Notes: generated from the sequence alone by a model not told the origin. A DNA stretch of 14,068 bases from JBDRGC01 sp043818215 (GCA_043818215.1 JBDRGC010000517.1:1-14068); one strand, 5' to 3'. Shown: positions 1-7,946, counted from the stretch's first letter. Program-made: numbers and translations.

Positions 1-81
1 TTAGTAACCTCTCCATATTGCAGGGTAAGGGTCTGACAACTGTTCAGCGGATTATGCTAACTGTCTCCAATCCCCCAAATT

Positions 82-177
82 ACCAATTTACCAATTTACC
101 AATTTACCAATTTACCAATTTACCATTTTACCAATCTACCAATTTACCATTTTACCAATCTACCAATTTACCCAATT
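82..177. repeat. Octamer tandem array (ACCAATTT)
   Basis: Twelve 8-base units run in strict phase, most of them ACCAATTT with variants ACCATTTT and ACCAATCT. Bases 122-145 and 146-169 are identical three-unit blocks (ACCATTTT, ACCAATCT, ACCAATTT), so a 24-base higher-order repeat has formed inside the array. It lies just upstream of the transporter operon and ends about 17 bases before the potA ribosome binding site. There are no spacers, so it is not a CRISPR array. Bases 1-81 hold nothing else I can name. Confidence 0.95.
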
Positions 178-211
178 ACCTGCCACCTTCGCCAAAGGAG
201 TCGTAAAAAAG

Positions 212-1309
212 ATGTCAGATGAATTTGCTGTTGGAATCAGCGGCGTGACCAAGAAATTTGGCGAAGTCACCGCCGTTGATCATGTAGATATCGAAATTCG
301 AGATGGGGAGTTTTTCTCGCTGCTTGGTCCCAGCGGATGCGGAAAAACGACCATGCTGCGCATGATCGGTGGCTTCGAGATGCCCACCGAAGGGCAAATT
401 TTTATTATGGGCGAAGCTCAAGGGTTCAAGCCACCCTATCAACGCCCGGTGAACACCGTTTTTCAGAGCTATGCCCTTTTTCCACACATGACCGTTGCCC
501 AGAATATCGCCTTTGGATTAGAGATGAAAAAGGTCCCGAAAGATGAGGTTAAGCGTCGGGTGAATGAGATGCTGGAACTGGTGCAGCTACCGGGCATGGG
601 ACGCCGCAAGCCCAAACAACTTTCCGGTGGGCAGCAGCAGCGCATCGCGCTTGCCCGCGCCTTGATCAACCATCCTAAAGTTCTCCTGCTCGATGAGCCG
701 CTCGGCGCGCTCGACCTGAAACTGCGAAAAGACATGCAGCTTGAGTTAAAAGCCATTCAGGAGCGGGTGGGCATCACTTTCATTTATGTGACTCATGACC
801 AGGAAGAAGCCATTACGATGTCAAACCGCATCGCGGTGATGGATCACGGGCGCGTGTTGCAACTCGGCACGCCCGAAGAAATTTACGAGCATCCTGCCAA
901 CCTTTTTGTAGCGGACTTCATAGGCGAGTCGAATTTTATCCCCGGCAAGGTGCGACGCATGGGTGATGCCCTTGCTCTCGAAATCAGCGATGGGCGAATT
1001 CTCGCGGCTGGTTGGGCTGAGCCAAGTGTTGAGATAGGGGAAGCAGCCGTAATTTCCGTGCGACCCGAAAAACTGCATCTTTATCCCGCCGATCAAGCCG
1101 CAGCGATGGAGTCCATGTCCCAAATATCGGGCGCGATCGAACAATCCGTCTACATCGGCACGGACACGCGCTATATCGTCCGCCTGACCGAAGAGACAAC
1201 GGTGCAAGTCCGCCAGCAGAATACATCGAGCGGAGGCAGCCGTATAACGGTGGGAACGAAGGTCAGCCTGTATTGGGATAGTGAAAGCGCCCGCATTTTG
1301 AAGAGGTAG
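212..1309 (+). CDS. potA: Spermidine/putrescine ABC transporter ATP-binding protein (PotA-like)
   Basis: This is the cytoplasmic ATPase that drives polyamine import. The 365-residue length is usual for the PotA/CysA-type family. All nucleotide-binding motifs are present: Walker A GPSGCGKT at 39-46, Q-loop Gln85 in VFQSYALFP, signature LSGGQQQR at 137-144, Walker B VLLLDEP at 157-163 with Glu162, and switch His195 in YVTHDQEEA. The region from about residue 275 is a TOBE-type C-terminal domain, which in this family modulates activity. An AAAGGAG box at 194-200 precedes the ATG, with slightly long spacing. It is the first gene of a four-gene run, two bases before the first permease. Polyamine rather than another PotA-family substrate (iron, thiamine) is inferred from the binding protein downstream. 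Confidence 0.95.
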   Translation: MSDEFAVGISGVTKKFGEVTAVDHVDIEIRDGEFFSLLGPSGCGKTTMLRMIGGFEMPTEGQIFIMGEAQGFKPPYQRPVNTVFQSYALFPHMTVAQNIAFGLEMKKVPKDEVKRRVNEMLELVQLPGMGRRKPKQLSGGQQQRIALARALINHPKVLLLDEPLGALDLKLRKDMQLELKAIQERVGITFIYVTHDQEEAITMSNRIAVMDHGRVLQLGTPEEIYEHPANLFVADFIGESNFIPGKVRRMGDALALEISDGRILAAGWAEPSVEIGEAAVISVRPEKLHLYPADQAAAMESMSQISGAIEQSVYIGTDTRYIVRLTEETTVQVRQQNTSSGGSRITVGTKVSLYWDSESARILKR

Positions 1310-1311
1310 CC

Positions 1312-2181
1312 ATGCAACGATATTTGCGAAAACACCCTTCGTTGCAAGCCTGGTTGCTCTTGATTCCGGCTGGCAGCTGGCTTTTTGTCTTTTTCCTTGC
1401 ACCTTTGGCAATTGTACTGGTCTATAGCTTTTTAGAACGTGGCACTTACGGCGGCGTTGAGTGGACTTTTACAGTTGAGAATTTTCAACGTGTCTTTGAT
1501 ACGCTCTATTTGGGTACTTTTCTGAACTCGGCTTATATCGCTTTTTTGACGACGGTACTCGCGATGCTAGTGGGCTATCCCATTGCCTATTTCATCGCCA
1601 CCCGTCCGCCCAAGCAGCGCAGTACGCTCCTGCTGGCGTTGATGATCCCCTTCTGGACGAATTTCCTGATCCGCACCTATGCCTGGCTGACGCTGTTACG
1701 CACCAATACGGGGCTAATCAACGTGACCTTGATGAATTTAGGCATTATTGACGAGCCTCTGGCGCTTTTTGGCAATACCTTCGCCATCGTGCTGGGGTTG
1801 GTCTATGGTTGGCTGCCCGACATGATTTTGCCGATTTACGCTGCGCTGGATCGCCTTGACCACAGCCTTGTCGAAGCCGCCGGAGATTTGTATGCGCCCG
1901 GTTGGCAGGTTTTTCGGCGGGTGATCTGGCCTTTGTCGCTGCCCGGTGTGGTGGCTGGCTCGATGCTGGTCTTCATCCCCTCACTGGGAGCCTTCGTCAC
2001 GCCCGCCATTCTCGGCGGCGGCAAGACTTTGATGATCGGCAATATCATCAGTAATCAATTTTTGGCGGCGCACGACTGGCCCTTCGGCTCAGCGCTTTCG
2101 ATGTTGATGATGCTCTTTATGCTCGCTGCGACCTTGATCTACTTCCGCTCCAGTAGCGCAGAAGACAGGAAGGCGCTATGA
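1312..2181 (+). CDS. potB: Spermidine/putrescine ABC transporter permease (PotB-like)
   Basis: First integral-membrane subunit of the importer, 289 residues. About six hydrophobic segments are visible, beginning with the stretch from about residue 14 to 36. The cytoplasmic EAA loop that docks on the ATPase is clear: EAAGDLYAPGW begins at Glu188. The motif FWTNFLIRTYAW in the middle of the protein is characteristic of PotB-type permeases. The ATG lies two bases after the potA stop, and the end of potA (AGAGGT) supplies the ribosome binding site. The 3' end overlaps potC by four bases (ATGA), so the two permeases should be translationally coupled, as expected for a heterodimeric channel. Confidence 0.95.
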   Translation: MQRYLRKHPSLQAWLLLIPAGSWLFVFFLAPLAIVLVYSFLERGTYGGVEWTFTVENFQRVFDTLYLGTFLNSAYIAFLTTVLAMLVGYPIAYFIATRPPKQRSTLLLALMIPFWTNFLIRTYAWLTLLRTNTGLINVTLMNLGIIDEPLALFGNTFAIVLGLVYGWLPDMILPIYAALDRLDHSLVEAAGDLYAPGWQVFRRVIWPLSLPGVVAGSMLVFIPSLGAFVTPAILGGGKTLMIGNIISNQFLAAHDWPFGSALSMLMMLFMLAATLIYFRSSSAEDRKAL

Positions 2182-3062
2182 ACAAGATGCATTCCAACGA
2201 TGTGGGCTTTTTCGCCTATTTGCGCCATAAACTGAGCCATAGTGGTCTCTCGATCTATGCTGTTCTTGGGTATCTGTTTTTGTACACGCCGATCATTGTT
2301 CTGGTGGTCTTCTCCTTCAACGATTCGCGTTCGACCGCCCAGTGGGCGGGATTTACCACTCGTTGGTATGGGGAGATGCTCAACGACAGCCAGATTATTC
2401 TGGCGTTGTGGAATAGTCTTTTCGTAGCAATCCTTGCGACCATCATCTCGGTCGTTTTTGGGACGATGGCGGCGATGGCATTGGAGCGTTACTCCTTCCG
2501 TGGCAAGTTGACGATGGACGCCATTCTTTATCTGCCCATCGTTATCCCCGATATTGCGATGGCGATCATGCTGCTGCTTTTCTTTAACTTCAGCGGCATC
2601 GGCTTCGACGTTTGGAAGCTCTCGGTTTTCGGAGTTAAGCTCTCGATCCCGTACTCGGTCATCATCGGGCATGTGGCGTTCGATGTCGCTTTTGTAACAG
2701 TGGTGGTACGCGCCCGCCTGTCTCAAATGGATCGCACCCTCGAGGAAGCCGCAGAAGACCTCTACGCCAACGCCTGGCAGACCTTCCGCCGCGTTACACT
2801 TCCCCGCATGATGCCCGGCATTCTCGGCGGTGCGTTGCTCGCCTTCACCCTCTCGCTGGACGATTTTGTCATCACCTTCTTCACCAGCGGGGCGGGATTC
2901 AACACCTTGCCCGTGCGTGTTTTCAGCATGATCAAAAAAGGCGTAACTCCCAAGATCAACGCTGTCTCGACCTTGATGCTGGGCGTTTCCCTTTTGCTGG
3001 TGACCATTTCCCTCGTCTTGCAGCGCGGTGGAGATAGTGAAGGCAAAGTGGATATGTTCTAA
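2178..3062 (+). CDS. potC: Spermidine/putrescine ABC transporter permease (PotC-like)
   Basis: Second permease subunit, 294 residues, with about six membrane segments. Its EAA loop is EAAEDLYANAWQTF starting at Glu190, followed by RRVTLPRMMPGI as usual in PotC. The segment LDDFVITFF near residue 235 is also typical of PotC-type permeases. The ATG overlaps the potB stop codon (ATGA), with AGGAAGG at 2167-2173 as ribosome binding site. The protein should pair with PotB in the cytoplasmic membrane. A short hairpin separates it from the binding-protein gene. Confidence 0.95.
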   Translation: MNKMHSNDVGFFAYLRHKLSHSGLSIYAVLGYLFLYTPIIVLVVFSFNDSRSTAQWAGFTTRWYGEMLNDSQIILALWNSLFVAILATIISVVFGTMAAMALERYSFRGKLTMDAILYLPIVIPDIAMAIMLLLFFNFSGIGFDVWKLSVFGVKLSIPYSVIIGHVAFDVAFVTVVVRARLSQMDRTLEEAAEDLYANAWQTFRRVTLPRMMPGILGGALLAFTLSLDDFVITFFTSGAGFNTLPVRVFSMIKKGVTPKINAVSTLMLGVSLLLVTISLVLQRGGDSEGKVDMF

Positions 3063-3074
3063 CCTTGTGTAAAC

Positions 3075-3098
3075 CTTTTTCAGGAAATCCTGAAAAAG
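3075..3098 (+). terminator. Intercistronic hairpin between potC and potD
   Basis: CTTTTTCAGG (3075-3084) and CCTGAAAAAG (3089-3098) form a perfect 10-base-pair stem with an AAAT loop. It lies in the 64-base gap between permease and binding-protein genes and is not followed by a T tract. It could be a weak attenuator or an RNA-stability element giving different amounts of permease and binding protein, as in other ABC operons. That role is inferred. Confidence 0.45.
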
Positions 3099-3126
3099 AG
3101 AAATCCATTAGTCAAAGGAGAAAGAA

Positions 3127-4269
3127 ATGACGAAAAAAAGTTTGTTCCTTACCCTCGGTCTGCTGGTCATTCTCAGCCTGACCCTTAGCGCCTGTGGCGG
3201 CGCGGCTCCCGCAGAGGAAGCGCCTGCCGCTGAAGCCCCCGCTGCCGAAGCGCCCGCCGTAGAAGAGTCCCCTACTGGGATAGAACCTGCCAAAGAGATC
3301 GTTTTCTACATCTGGTCAGAATACATCGACCCCGAAATCTATACCCTCTTCGAGGAAGAGACCGGCATCAAGGTTGTGGAAGATAATTTCTCGAATAACG
3401 AAGAATTACTTGCCAAATTGCAGGGCGGCGCGGCTGGCTACGCGGTCATCGTCCCCTCAGACTACACCGTCAGTATCATGATCGCTGAAGGGATGCTTGC
3501 CAGGCTCGACCACGCCAACGTCCCCAATCTCAGCAACTTGAGCGCACAATTCCAGAACGTGCCTTACGATCCCAGCAATATTTATTGCGCTCCTTACCAG
3601 TGGGGCACCACCGGTATTGGCTATCTCGATGGCGAAGTCGAAGAACCCACCAGTTGGGCTGTACTCTTCGAGCCGGATGAAGGAGCCGCCACCTTTGGTC
3701 GCACCACCATGCTCGATGATGTTCGCGAGGCTTTTGCTGCTGCCCTCGTCTATCTTGGATACGACATCAACACAACCGACGAAGCCCAGCTCGAAGAAGC
3801 TAAGACCCTCCTCATCCAGGCTAAAGCTGGCTTATCTGGCTATGATAGCGACACCTACGAAGACCTGATCGCTGCCGGCGAAAACCTGATGGCCCACGGC
3901 TGGAATGGCGACTTCCTCATGGCGCAAGAAGAAAACGAGAATATCGCCTACACCATCCCGCAAGAAGGCGGCGTTGTCTGGGTAGACAACGTCTGCATCC
4001 CCGCTGCGGCTACGCCCGAAGAACAAGTAGCTGGCGAACTCTTCATCAACTTCCTGTTAAGCCCCGAGATCGGCGCTATGCTCTCTGAATTTAACTGGTA
4101 CGCCTCCCCCAACGCAGCTGCCGAAGAACTCCTCGACGAGGAATTCCTCTCCGATCCCACCGTTTACCCGCCCGCCGAAGTCCTCGAAAAATTGCAATAC
4201 ATCAAACCGCTAGGCGAAGCAGAATCCCTTTACCAACGCATGTGGGATGAAATCAAGTCCGCTCAATAG
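3127..4269 (+). CDS. potD: Spermidine/putrescine-binding lipoprotein (PotD-like)
   Basis: Extracytoplasmic solute-binding protein of the importer, 380 residues. It starts with a lipoprotein signal (MTKKS, hydrophobic core, LSAC lipobox with Cys23), followed by a low-complexity Ala/Pro/Glu tether to about residue 50 that would hold the domain off the membrane. Residues matching the polyamine pocket of E. coli PotD can be placed by motif: Trp63 in YIWSEY, Ser111/Tyr113 in SDYTV, Asp198 and Glu201 in DDVRE, Trp259 in HGWNGD, and Trp285/Asp287 in VVWVDN. The acidic and aromatic residues support a cationic polyamine ligand; putrescine versus spermidine cannot be decided. An AAAGGAG box at 3114-3120 sits at good spacing. 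It is last in the transporter operon. Confidence 0.94.
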   Translation: MTKKSLFLTLGLLVILSLTLSACGGAAPAEEAPAAEAPAAEAPAVEESPTGIEPAKEIVFYIWSEYIDPEIYTLFEEETGIKVVEDNFSNNEELLAKLQGGAAGYAVIVPSDYTVSIMIAEGMLARLDHANVPNLSNLSAQFQNVPYDPSNIYCAPYQWGTTGIGYLDGEVEEPTSWAVLFEPDEGAATFGRTTMLDDVREAFAAALVYLGYDINTTDEAQLEEAKTLLIQAKAGLSGYDSDTYEDLIAAGENLMAHGWNGDFLMAQEENENIAYTIPQEGGVVWVDNVCIPAAATPEEQVAGELFINFLLSPEIGAMLSEFNWYASPNAAAEELLDEEFLSDPTVYPPAEVLEKLQYIKPLGEAESLYQRMWDEIKSAQ

Positions 4270-4277
4270 ATTTTAGG

Positions 4278-4316
4278 TTTTCAGGGCGTAGAGGGGATTC
4301 CTCTACGCCCTGAAAA
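4278..4316 (+). terminator. Long perfect hairpin after potD
   Basis: A 17-base-pair perfect stem (4278-4294 with 4300-4316) encloses a five-base GGATT loop, with a GC-rich core GGGCGTAGAGG. It begins 9 bases after the potD stop. The ends of the stem are T-rich on the left and A-rich on the right and no T tract follows, so it is not a textbook intrinsic terminator. It most likely ends or protects the transporter transcript. Confidence 0.6.
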
Positions 4317-4353
4317 TAATGGCATTATTCTAAATTTTTAACTCCTCAGTCTT

Positions 4354-4471
4354 GTCATTGCGAAGCAGCTTTATCGCTGACACTTGCACCTGCACTGCAT
4401 TTGGTGCAGTGCAGGTGAGCAATCTCCTTCAAAGAAAGCGAGACTGCTTCGCAAAAGCGGCTCGCAGTGAC
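4354..4471. repeat. Palindromic interspersed repeat (MITE-like) with nested hairpin
   Basis: The 118-base segment has imperfect terminal inverted repeats: GTCATTGCGA at the left and TCGCAGTGAC at the right. Inside, AGCAATCTC and GAGACTGCT form a second inverted pair. A perfect 13-base-pair stem, CACCTGCACTGCA (4387-4399) with TGCAGTGCAGGTG (4405-4417), encloses TTTGG. Elements beginning GTCATTGCGA with internal GCAATCTC recur as dispersed palindromes in many bacterial genomes. There is no coding sequence; it is probably a non-autonomous mobile or RNA-folding repeat. Confidence 0.7.
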
Positions 4472-4508
4472 ATAACATCACTTTGTAGCACTACTAATTT
4501 AGTTTCTT

Positions 4509-5782
4509 ATGATTTCCACATCATTTTGGAATAACGATTACCCTCGTCCCACGACCTCCCTGTCGCGGACGAACTGCCCGCCAACGCGGACGTCGCCATC
4601 ATCGGCGGCGGCTATACTGGCCTGAGCGCAGCCCGCACCCTCGCCAAGAGCGGCACATCCGCTGTGGTGCTGGAGCGTGAGCAGATCAACTGGGGAGCCA
4701 GTTCCCGCAATGGCGGCATCACCGGCTGCGGATTGAAGAAAGGTGCGCCTGCCATTTTCAAGGATTACGGCGAGAAGTACGGTCGCGTCTTCTGGCAAGC
4801 CTCGCTGGAGGCCCTCGATTTGGTCAAAGAATTGGCAGCCGGCGAGGGCATAGACTGTGACTTCCAACAAAACGGCGACCTGTGCGTGGCATACAAGCCC
4901 TCCCATTTTGAAGGGTTCAAAGAGCGCATTGCCTGGCACAAGAATAATCTCGGGCACGAATTGCAGCTTATCTCGCCCGATGAGTTGCGCAGCGAGATCG
5001 GCAGCCCGGCCTATTTTGGCGGCCTAGTTGACCATCACGGCGCCGGGCTGCATCCGGCCAGGTTGGTCTATGGGTTGGCGGAAGCAGTTTCACGTCAGGG
5101 AGCGATCCTTTGCGAGGGTGCGGGAGTTGACCGCATCCAGAAAAACGCCGCAGGCTACGAAATCCACACCTCTCGTGGCGTCCTGCACGCCAAAGAAATC
5201 ATCCTCGCCTCCAACGGCTACACCGGCAATCTCTCGCCGGCCCTCAATCGCAAGACCTTCCCGGTCGGCAGCTATTGCATTGTCACCGAGCCGCTTGCGG
5301 AGGAAGTGCGCCGGGAGATCAGCCCCAAGGGACGTGTTTTCTGGGACTCGAATTGGTTCCTCAACTATTTCCGGCTCACCCCTGATGGACGCCTGCTCTG
5401 GGGTGGACGCAATAATCTCAGCACCACGCTTGATCTCGCCAACTCCGCTCGAACCTTGCGGGAGCAGATGGTGCGGGCTTTCCCCCACCTTGCGGAAGTC
5501 GCCGTAACCCACACCTGGACGGGAAAATTGGGTCTCACCTTCGACCTGATGCCCAATATTGGCAGGCTTGACGATGGCATCCACTACGCGGTCGGTTTTG
5601 GCGGACACGGCCTGCACACCGCCCTCTATTTGGGGCAGGAAATCGCTCAAATCTTAACCGGTGAAAAGACCAGCAGCCCCTTCATGGAAATTCCCCACCA
5701 GAGCTATTTCTTCTATCGAGATAAAGCCTGGTTCCTGCCCTTTGCGGCCTATTACTATCGCTTCAGAGATTGGATTTCCTAA
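4509..5782 (+). CDS. FAD-dependent amine oxidase, DAO family (PuuB-like), frameshifted near the 5' end
   Basis: Flavoprotein oxidase of the glycine oxidase / gamma-glutamylputrescine oxidase type, which would oxidise an amine to an aldehyde or imine. The dinucleotide-binding motif VAIIGGGYTGLSAA lies at 4592-4633 and the C-terminal flavin motif is GFGGHG near the end. The frame holding these has no ATG, GTG or TTG between the stop at 4532 and the GTG at 4664, and that GTG lies after the GGGYTG motif. The missing N-terminus is in the next frame: ATG 4509 gives MISTSFWNNDYPRP, then one base appears lost near 4551-4552, and DLPVADELPANADV follows. Restoring one base gives about 424 residues, matching E. 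coli PuuB (426). No good ribosome binding site precedes ATG 4509. It could be a recent pseudogene or a sequence error. Other DAO substrates are possible because PuuA, PuuC and PuuD are not seen here. Confidence 0.82.
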
Positions 5783-5789
5783 GAAGTTA

Positions 5790-5894
5790 CAAGTTACAAG
5801 CCGCAAGAGGCAAGAGGCAAGTGGCAAGAGGCAAGAGGCAAGTGACAAGTGGCAAGAGGCAAGAGGCAAGAGGCAAGTGACAAGTGGCAAGTTT
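5790..5894. repeat. Heptamer tandem array (CAAGAGG / CAAGTGG)
   Basis: Fifteen consecutive 7-base units in strict phase (CAAGTTA, CAAGCCG, then mostly CAAGAGG, CAAGTGG and CAAGTGA) start 7 bases after the oxidase stop codon. The first four bases are invariant and the last three vary. It resembles the short tandemly repeated heptanucleotides described in cyanobacteria. It is non-coding: apparent reading frames through it are low-complexity artefacts. Confidence 0.95.
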
Positions 5895-5901
5895 GCATGT
5901 C

Positions 5902-5961
5902 CACTCGCACACTTGCACACTTGCACACTCGCACACTTGCACACTCGCACACTCGCACACT
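5902..5961. repeat. Octamer tandem array (CACTTGCA / CACTCGCA)
   Basis: Seven 8-base units alternate between CACTTGCA and CACTCGCA, with a partial eighth. The array begins only 7 bases after the heptamer array and ends about 15 bases before the aminotransferase ATG. This leaves little room for a promoter, and the ribosome binding site there is poor. Confidence 0.95.
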
Positions 5962-5976
5962 TTGGAACACAAAAAC

Positions 5977-7233
5977 ATGACAAATCATCTCTCCCCCGTC
6001 TGGACCCATCTAACCGAGATTCAACCTGCTCGCGGCGAGGGGATTTACCTCTACGAGGCAGACGGTCACCGCTACACCGATTTCACCTCCGGGATCGGCG
6101 TCACCTCGACGGGACACTGCCATCCTAACGTGGTAGCCGCCATCCAAAAGCAGGCTGAGACCTTGCTCTTCGGGCAGATGAATATCGTCATCCCCCCGAC
6201 CACGGTCGCTCTGGCGGATGCGCTTGCCAAAGTCATGCCGTCTGCAATTGATACCTTCTTCTTTTCCAACTCCGGCGCGGAAGCGGTCGAGGCCAGCGTC
6301 AAATTGGCGAGACAAGCAACCGGCAAGCAAAATATCATCGTTTTTCAGGGCAGTTTCCACGGACGGACAGCCCAGACGATGGCGATGACCACCTCCAAAT
6401 ATATCTATCGTCACCAGTACCAGCCTCTGCCCGCTGGCGTTTTCGTTGCTCCCTTCCCCTACGCTTACTTCTACGGCTGGGACGAAGAAGAGACCACCGA
6501 TTTCTGCCTGAAACAACTCGACTATCTCCTGCATGGACAGACACCCCCCGACGAGACCGCCGCCATCATCATCGAGCCGGTCTTGGGCGAGGGCGGCTAT
6601 GTCCCCGCGCCGGATGGCTTCATGCAGGAACTACGCAAGATTTGCACCGAGAATGACATCCTGCTGATCGTGGACGAAGTCCAGTCCGGTTTCGGGCGCA
6701 CGGGCAAGTTCTTTGGCTTCGAGCATTCAGGCATCGCGCCGGATATCATCGTCATGGCGAAGGGACTGGGCAGCGGTTTGCCCATCTCCGGGATTGCTGC
6801 CAGCAAAGCTTTGATGGAGAAATGGGAACCCGGCTCCCACGGCGGGACCTACGGCGGTGGCAGCCTGGTCGCTTCGGCGGCGGCATTGGCGACCGTGCAG
6901 ACCTTACAGGATGAGAAACTGGTCGAGAATGCCGCCCAAATGGGCGCGCGTCTGATGGCGGGATTACGCAAATTGCAGAAACAGTATCCCTTCATTGGCG
7001 ATGTGCGCGGTCGGGGGCTGATGATCGGGGTCGAGATCACGGTCAACGGTGCAGCGGACCAGTCCCTCACAAACGCGATCCAAAAAGCCTGCCTCGAGCG
7101 GGATTTGCTCCTGCTGACCTGCGGCACTTTCGGCAACGTCATCCGCTGGATCCCGCCGCTGATCGTCACCGCCGAGCAGATTGATGAAGCTATCCACCTC
7201 TTCGAGGATTCACTTAAGGAGCTAAAGCCATGA
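5977..7233 (+). CDS. 4-aminobutyrate-type class III aminotransferase (GabT/PuuE-like)
   Basis: PLP-dependent enzyme that transfers an omega-amino group (such as 4-aminobutyrate or putrescine) to a 2-oxo acid, leaving a semialdehyde. Length is 418 residues, normal for the family. Motifs: substrate and cofactor region near GIGVTSTGHCHP, phosphate-binding SGAEA at 99-103, IIEPVLGEGG, VDEVQSGFGRTG with Asp233 for the pyridine nitrogen, and catalytic Lys262 in MAKGLGSGLP. I chose ATG 5977 because the in-frame 31 codons upstream merely translate the octamer array. Only a weak TTGGA precedes this ATG. The stop overlaps the next gene by four bases (ATGA). Exact substrate is open; GABA is favoured by the neighbouring polyamine genes. 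Confidence 0.92.
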   Translation: MTNHLSPVWTHLTEIQPARGEGIYLYEADGHRYTDFTSGIGVTSTGHCHPNVVAAIQKQAETLLFGQMNIVIPPTTVALADALAKVMPSAIDTFFFSNSGAEAVEASVKLARQATGKQNIIVFQGSFHGRTAQTMAMTTSKYIYRHQYQPLPAGVFVAPFPYAYFYGWDEEETTDFCLKQLDYLLHGQTPPDETAAIIIEPVLGEGGYVPAPDGFMQELRKICTENDILLIVDEVQSGFGRTGKFFGFEHSGIAPDIIVMAKGLGSGLPISGIAASKALMEKWEPGSHGGTYGGGSLVASAAALATVQTLQDEKLVENAAQMGARLMAGLRKLQKQYPFIGDVRGRGLMIGVEITVNGAADQSLTNAIQKACLERDLLLLTCGTFGNVIRWIPPLIVTAEQIDEAIHLFEDSLKELKP

Positions 7234-7946
7234 ACTTTCAGCAATCGATTCAGACTTATTTTCCCGGTGTTATCTCGGTCACCGATTTTCTTCAGAAGAC
7301 ATATCGAATTCTGCAGGCGATGGGTTTTGACGCAACAAACACAATTGCTTGTGTGGGAGTTTGCCGAGACGAGCTAACCAAACCTCTGAGTGATATGATT
7401 TCCAGTATTTGGGGCCCATCCTTCAATTTGGCGAGTCTGGGAGGGATGTTATTTTTGGGGAAGACCGGATTTTCGGCGGCTAATCATCATGCGCCAATTG
7501 TGAATGGACGAGAAAGGTGTGTTTACTTCACACTACCACATATTGCTATTGCAGCTGATGGCACGATAGGCCATTACTATCGCCCCGGTAGAGAAAAACC
7601 TTCCAGAGCATGTGGCGCATTAGATAAATTCCACAAGGAAATAGTAAGCGGGAACCCGAATTTGGAATTCGACCCTCTTGATATTGAGCAAAGTCTTTTG
7701 AAACAACGCCTCTCCCAGAGGATTGAAAAAGGAGATGTTCCCCTAGATTTGGTGCAACTGACAAAGCTGACTTATGAAGTGGTTCTCGATGATCTGGAGC
7801 AAATGCTTTCTATGACGACAAACCCCGCTCACTGCAATTATGCTGTCATGACGGGTATTCAGATTCATGGCCCCCACGAAGATTTTATTTGGCCTGGCAA
7901 ACTATATGCAGTTGTTGAAGGGCAACGGCGGAATATGGAACTGTAA
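7230..7946 (+). CDS. LCIB-family (limiting-CO2-inducible B/C) beta/theta-type carbonic anhydrase homologue
   Basis: A 238-residue protein that I recognise by motif as an LCIB-like domain, the family of Chlamydomonas LCIB/LCIC and diatom theta-type carbonic anhydrases, which interconvert CO2 and bicarbonate. Visible hallmarks are YFPGVISVTDFL at the N-terminus, CVGVCRDE with Cys45 and the Arg46/Asp47 pair, GKTGFSAANHHAP with His86/His87, LPHIAIAADG, the ACGAL motif with Cys128, and a C-terminal GIQIHGP followed by WPGKLYAVV. The Cys, His and Cys residues fit a zinc site; that mapping is by analogy. There is no signal peptide, so it is probably cytosolic. AAGGAG at 7216-7221 and the ATGA overlap couple it to the aminotransferase. 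It is more AT-rich (hand counts 42-47% GC in two 60-base lines, against 62-68% in flanking genes), which hints at transfer. Whether this bacterial form hydrates CO2 is untested. Confidence 0.88.
   Translation: MNFQQSIQTYFPGVISVTDFLQKTYRILQAMGFDATNTIACVGVCRDELTKPLSDMISSIWGPSFNLASLGGMLFLGKTGFSAANHHAPIVNGRERCVYFTLPHIAIAADGTIGHYYRPGREKPSRACGALDKFHKEIVSGNPNLEFDPLDIEQSLLKQRLSQRIEKGDVPLDLVQLTKLTYEVVLDDLEQMLSMTTNPAHCNYAVMTGIQIHGPHEDFIWPGKLYAVVEGQRRNMEL

Noticed and set aside
18..206. Small open frame encoding repeated YQFTNLP peptides
   Set aside because: It is the octamer array read in one frame; an 8-base unit gives a 24-base peptide period and there is no support for expression.
821..1411. Minus-strand open frame of 196 residues opposite potA and potB
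   Set aside because: It is the shadow of two well-supported genes, with no domain signal.
4352..4534. Open frame of 60 residues between potD and the oxidase
   Set aside because: It runs through the palindromic repeat and the true 5' end of the oxidase and resembles no protein.
4548..4556. Programmed -1 ribosomal frameshift at the oxidase 5' end
   Set aside because: There is no slippery heptamer of the X-XXY-YYZ type and no stimulatory structure just downstream, so a simple indel or sequence error is more likely.
4664..5782. Oxidase starting at GTG 4664 as a complete gene
   Set aside because: This start leaves out the FAD-binding GGGYTG motif, which is present upstream in the same frame, so the gene must begin earlier.
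5790..5961. CRISPR array
   Set aside because: Units are directly adjacent, 7 or 8 bases long, with no unique spacers and no cas genes.
5884..5976. N-terminal extension of the aminotransferase by 31 residues rich in His, Thr and Cys
   Set aside because: It is a translation of the octamer array and lacks any counterpart in class III aminotransferases; ATG 5977 gives a normal N-terminus.
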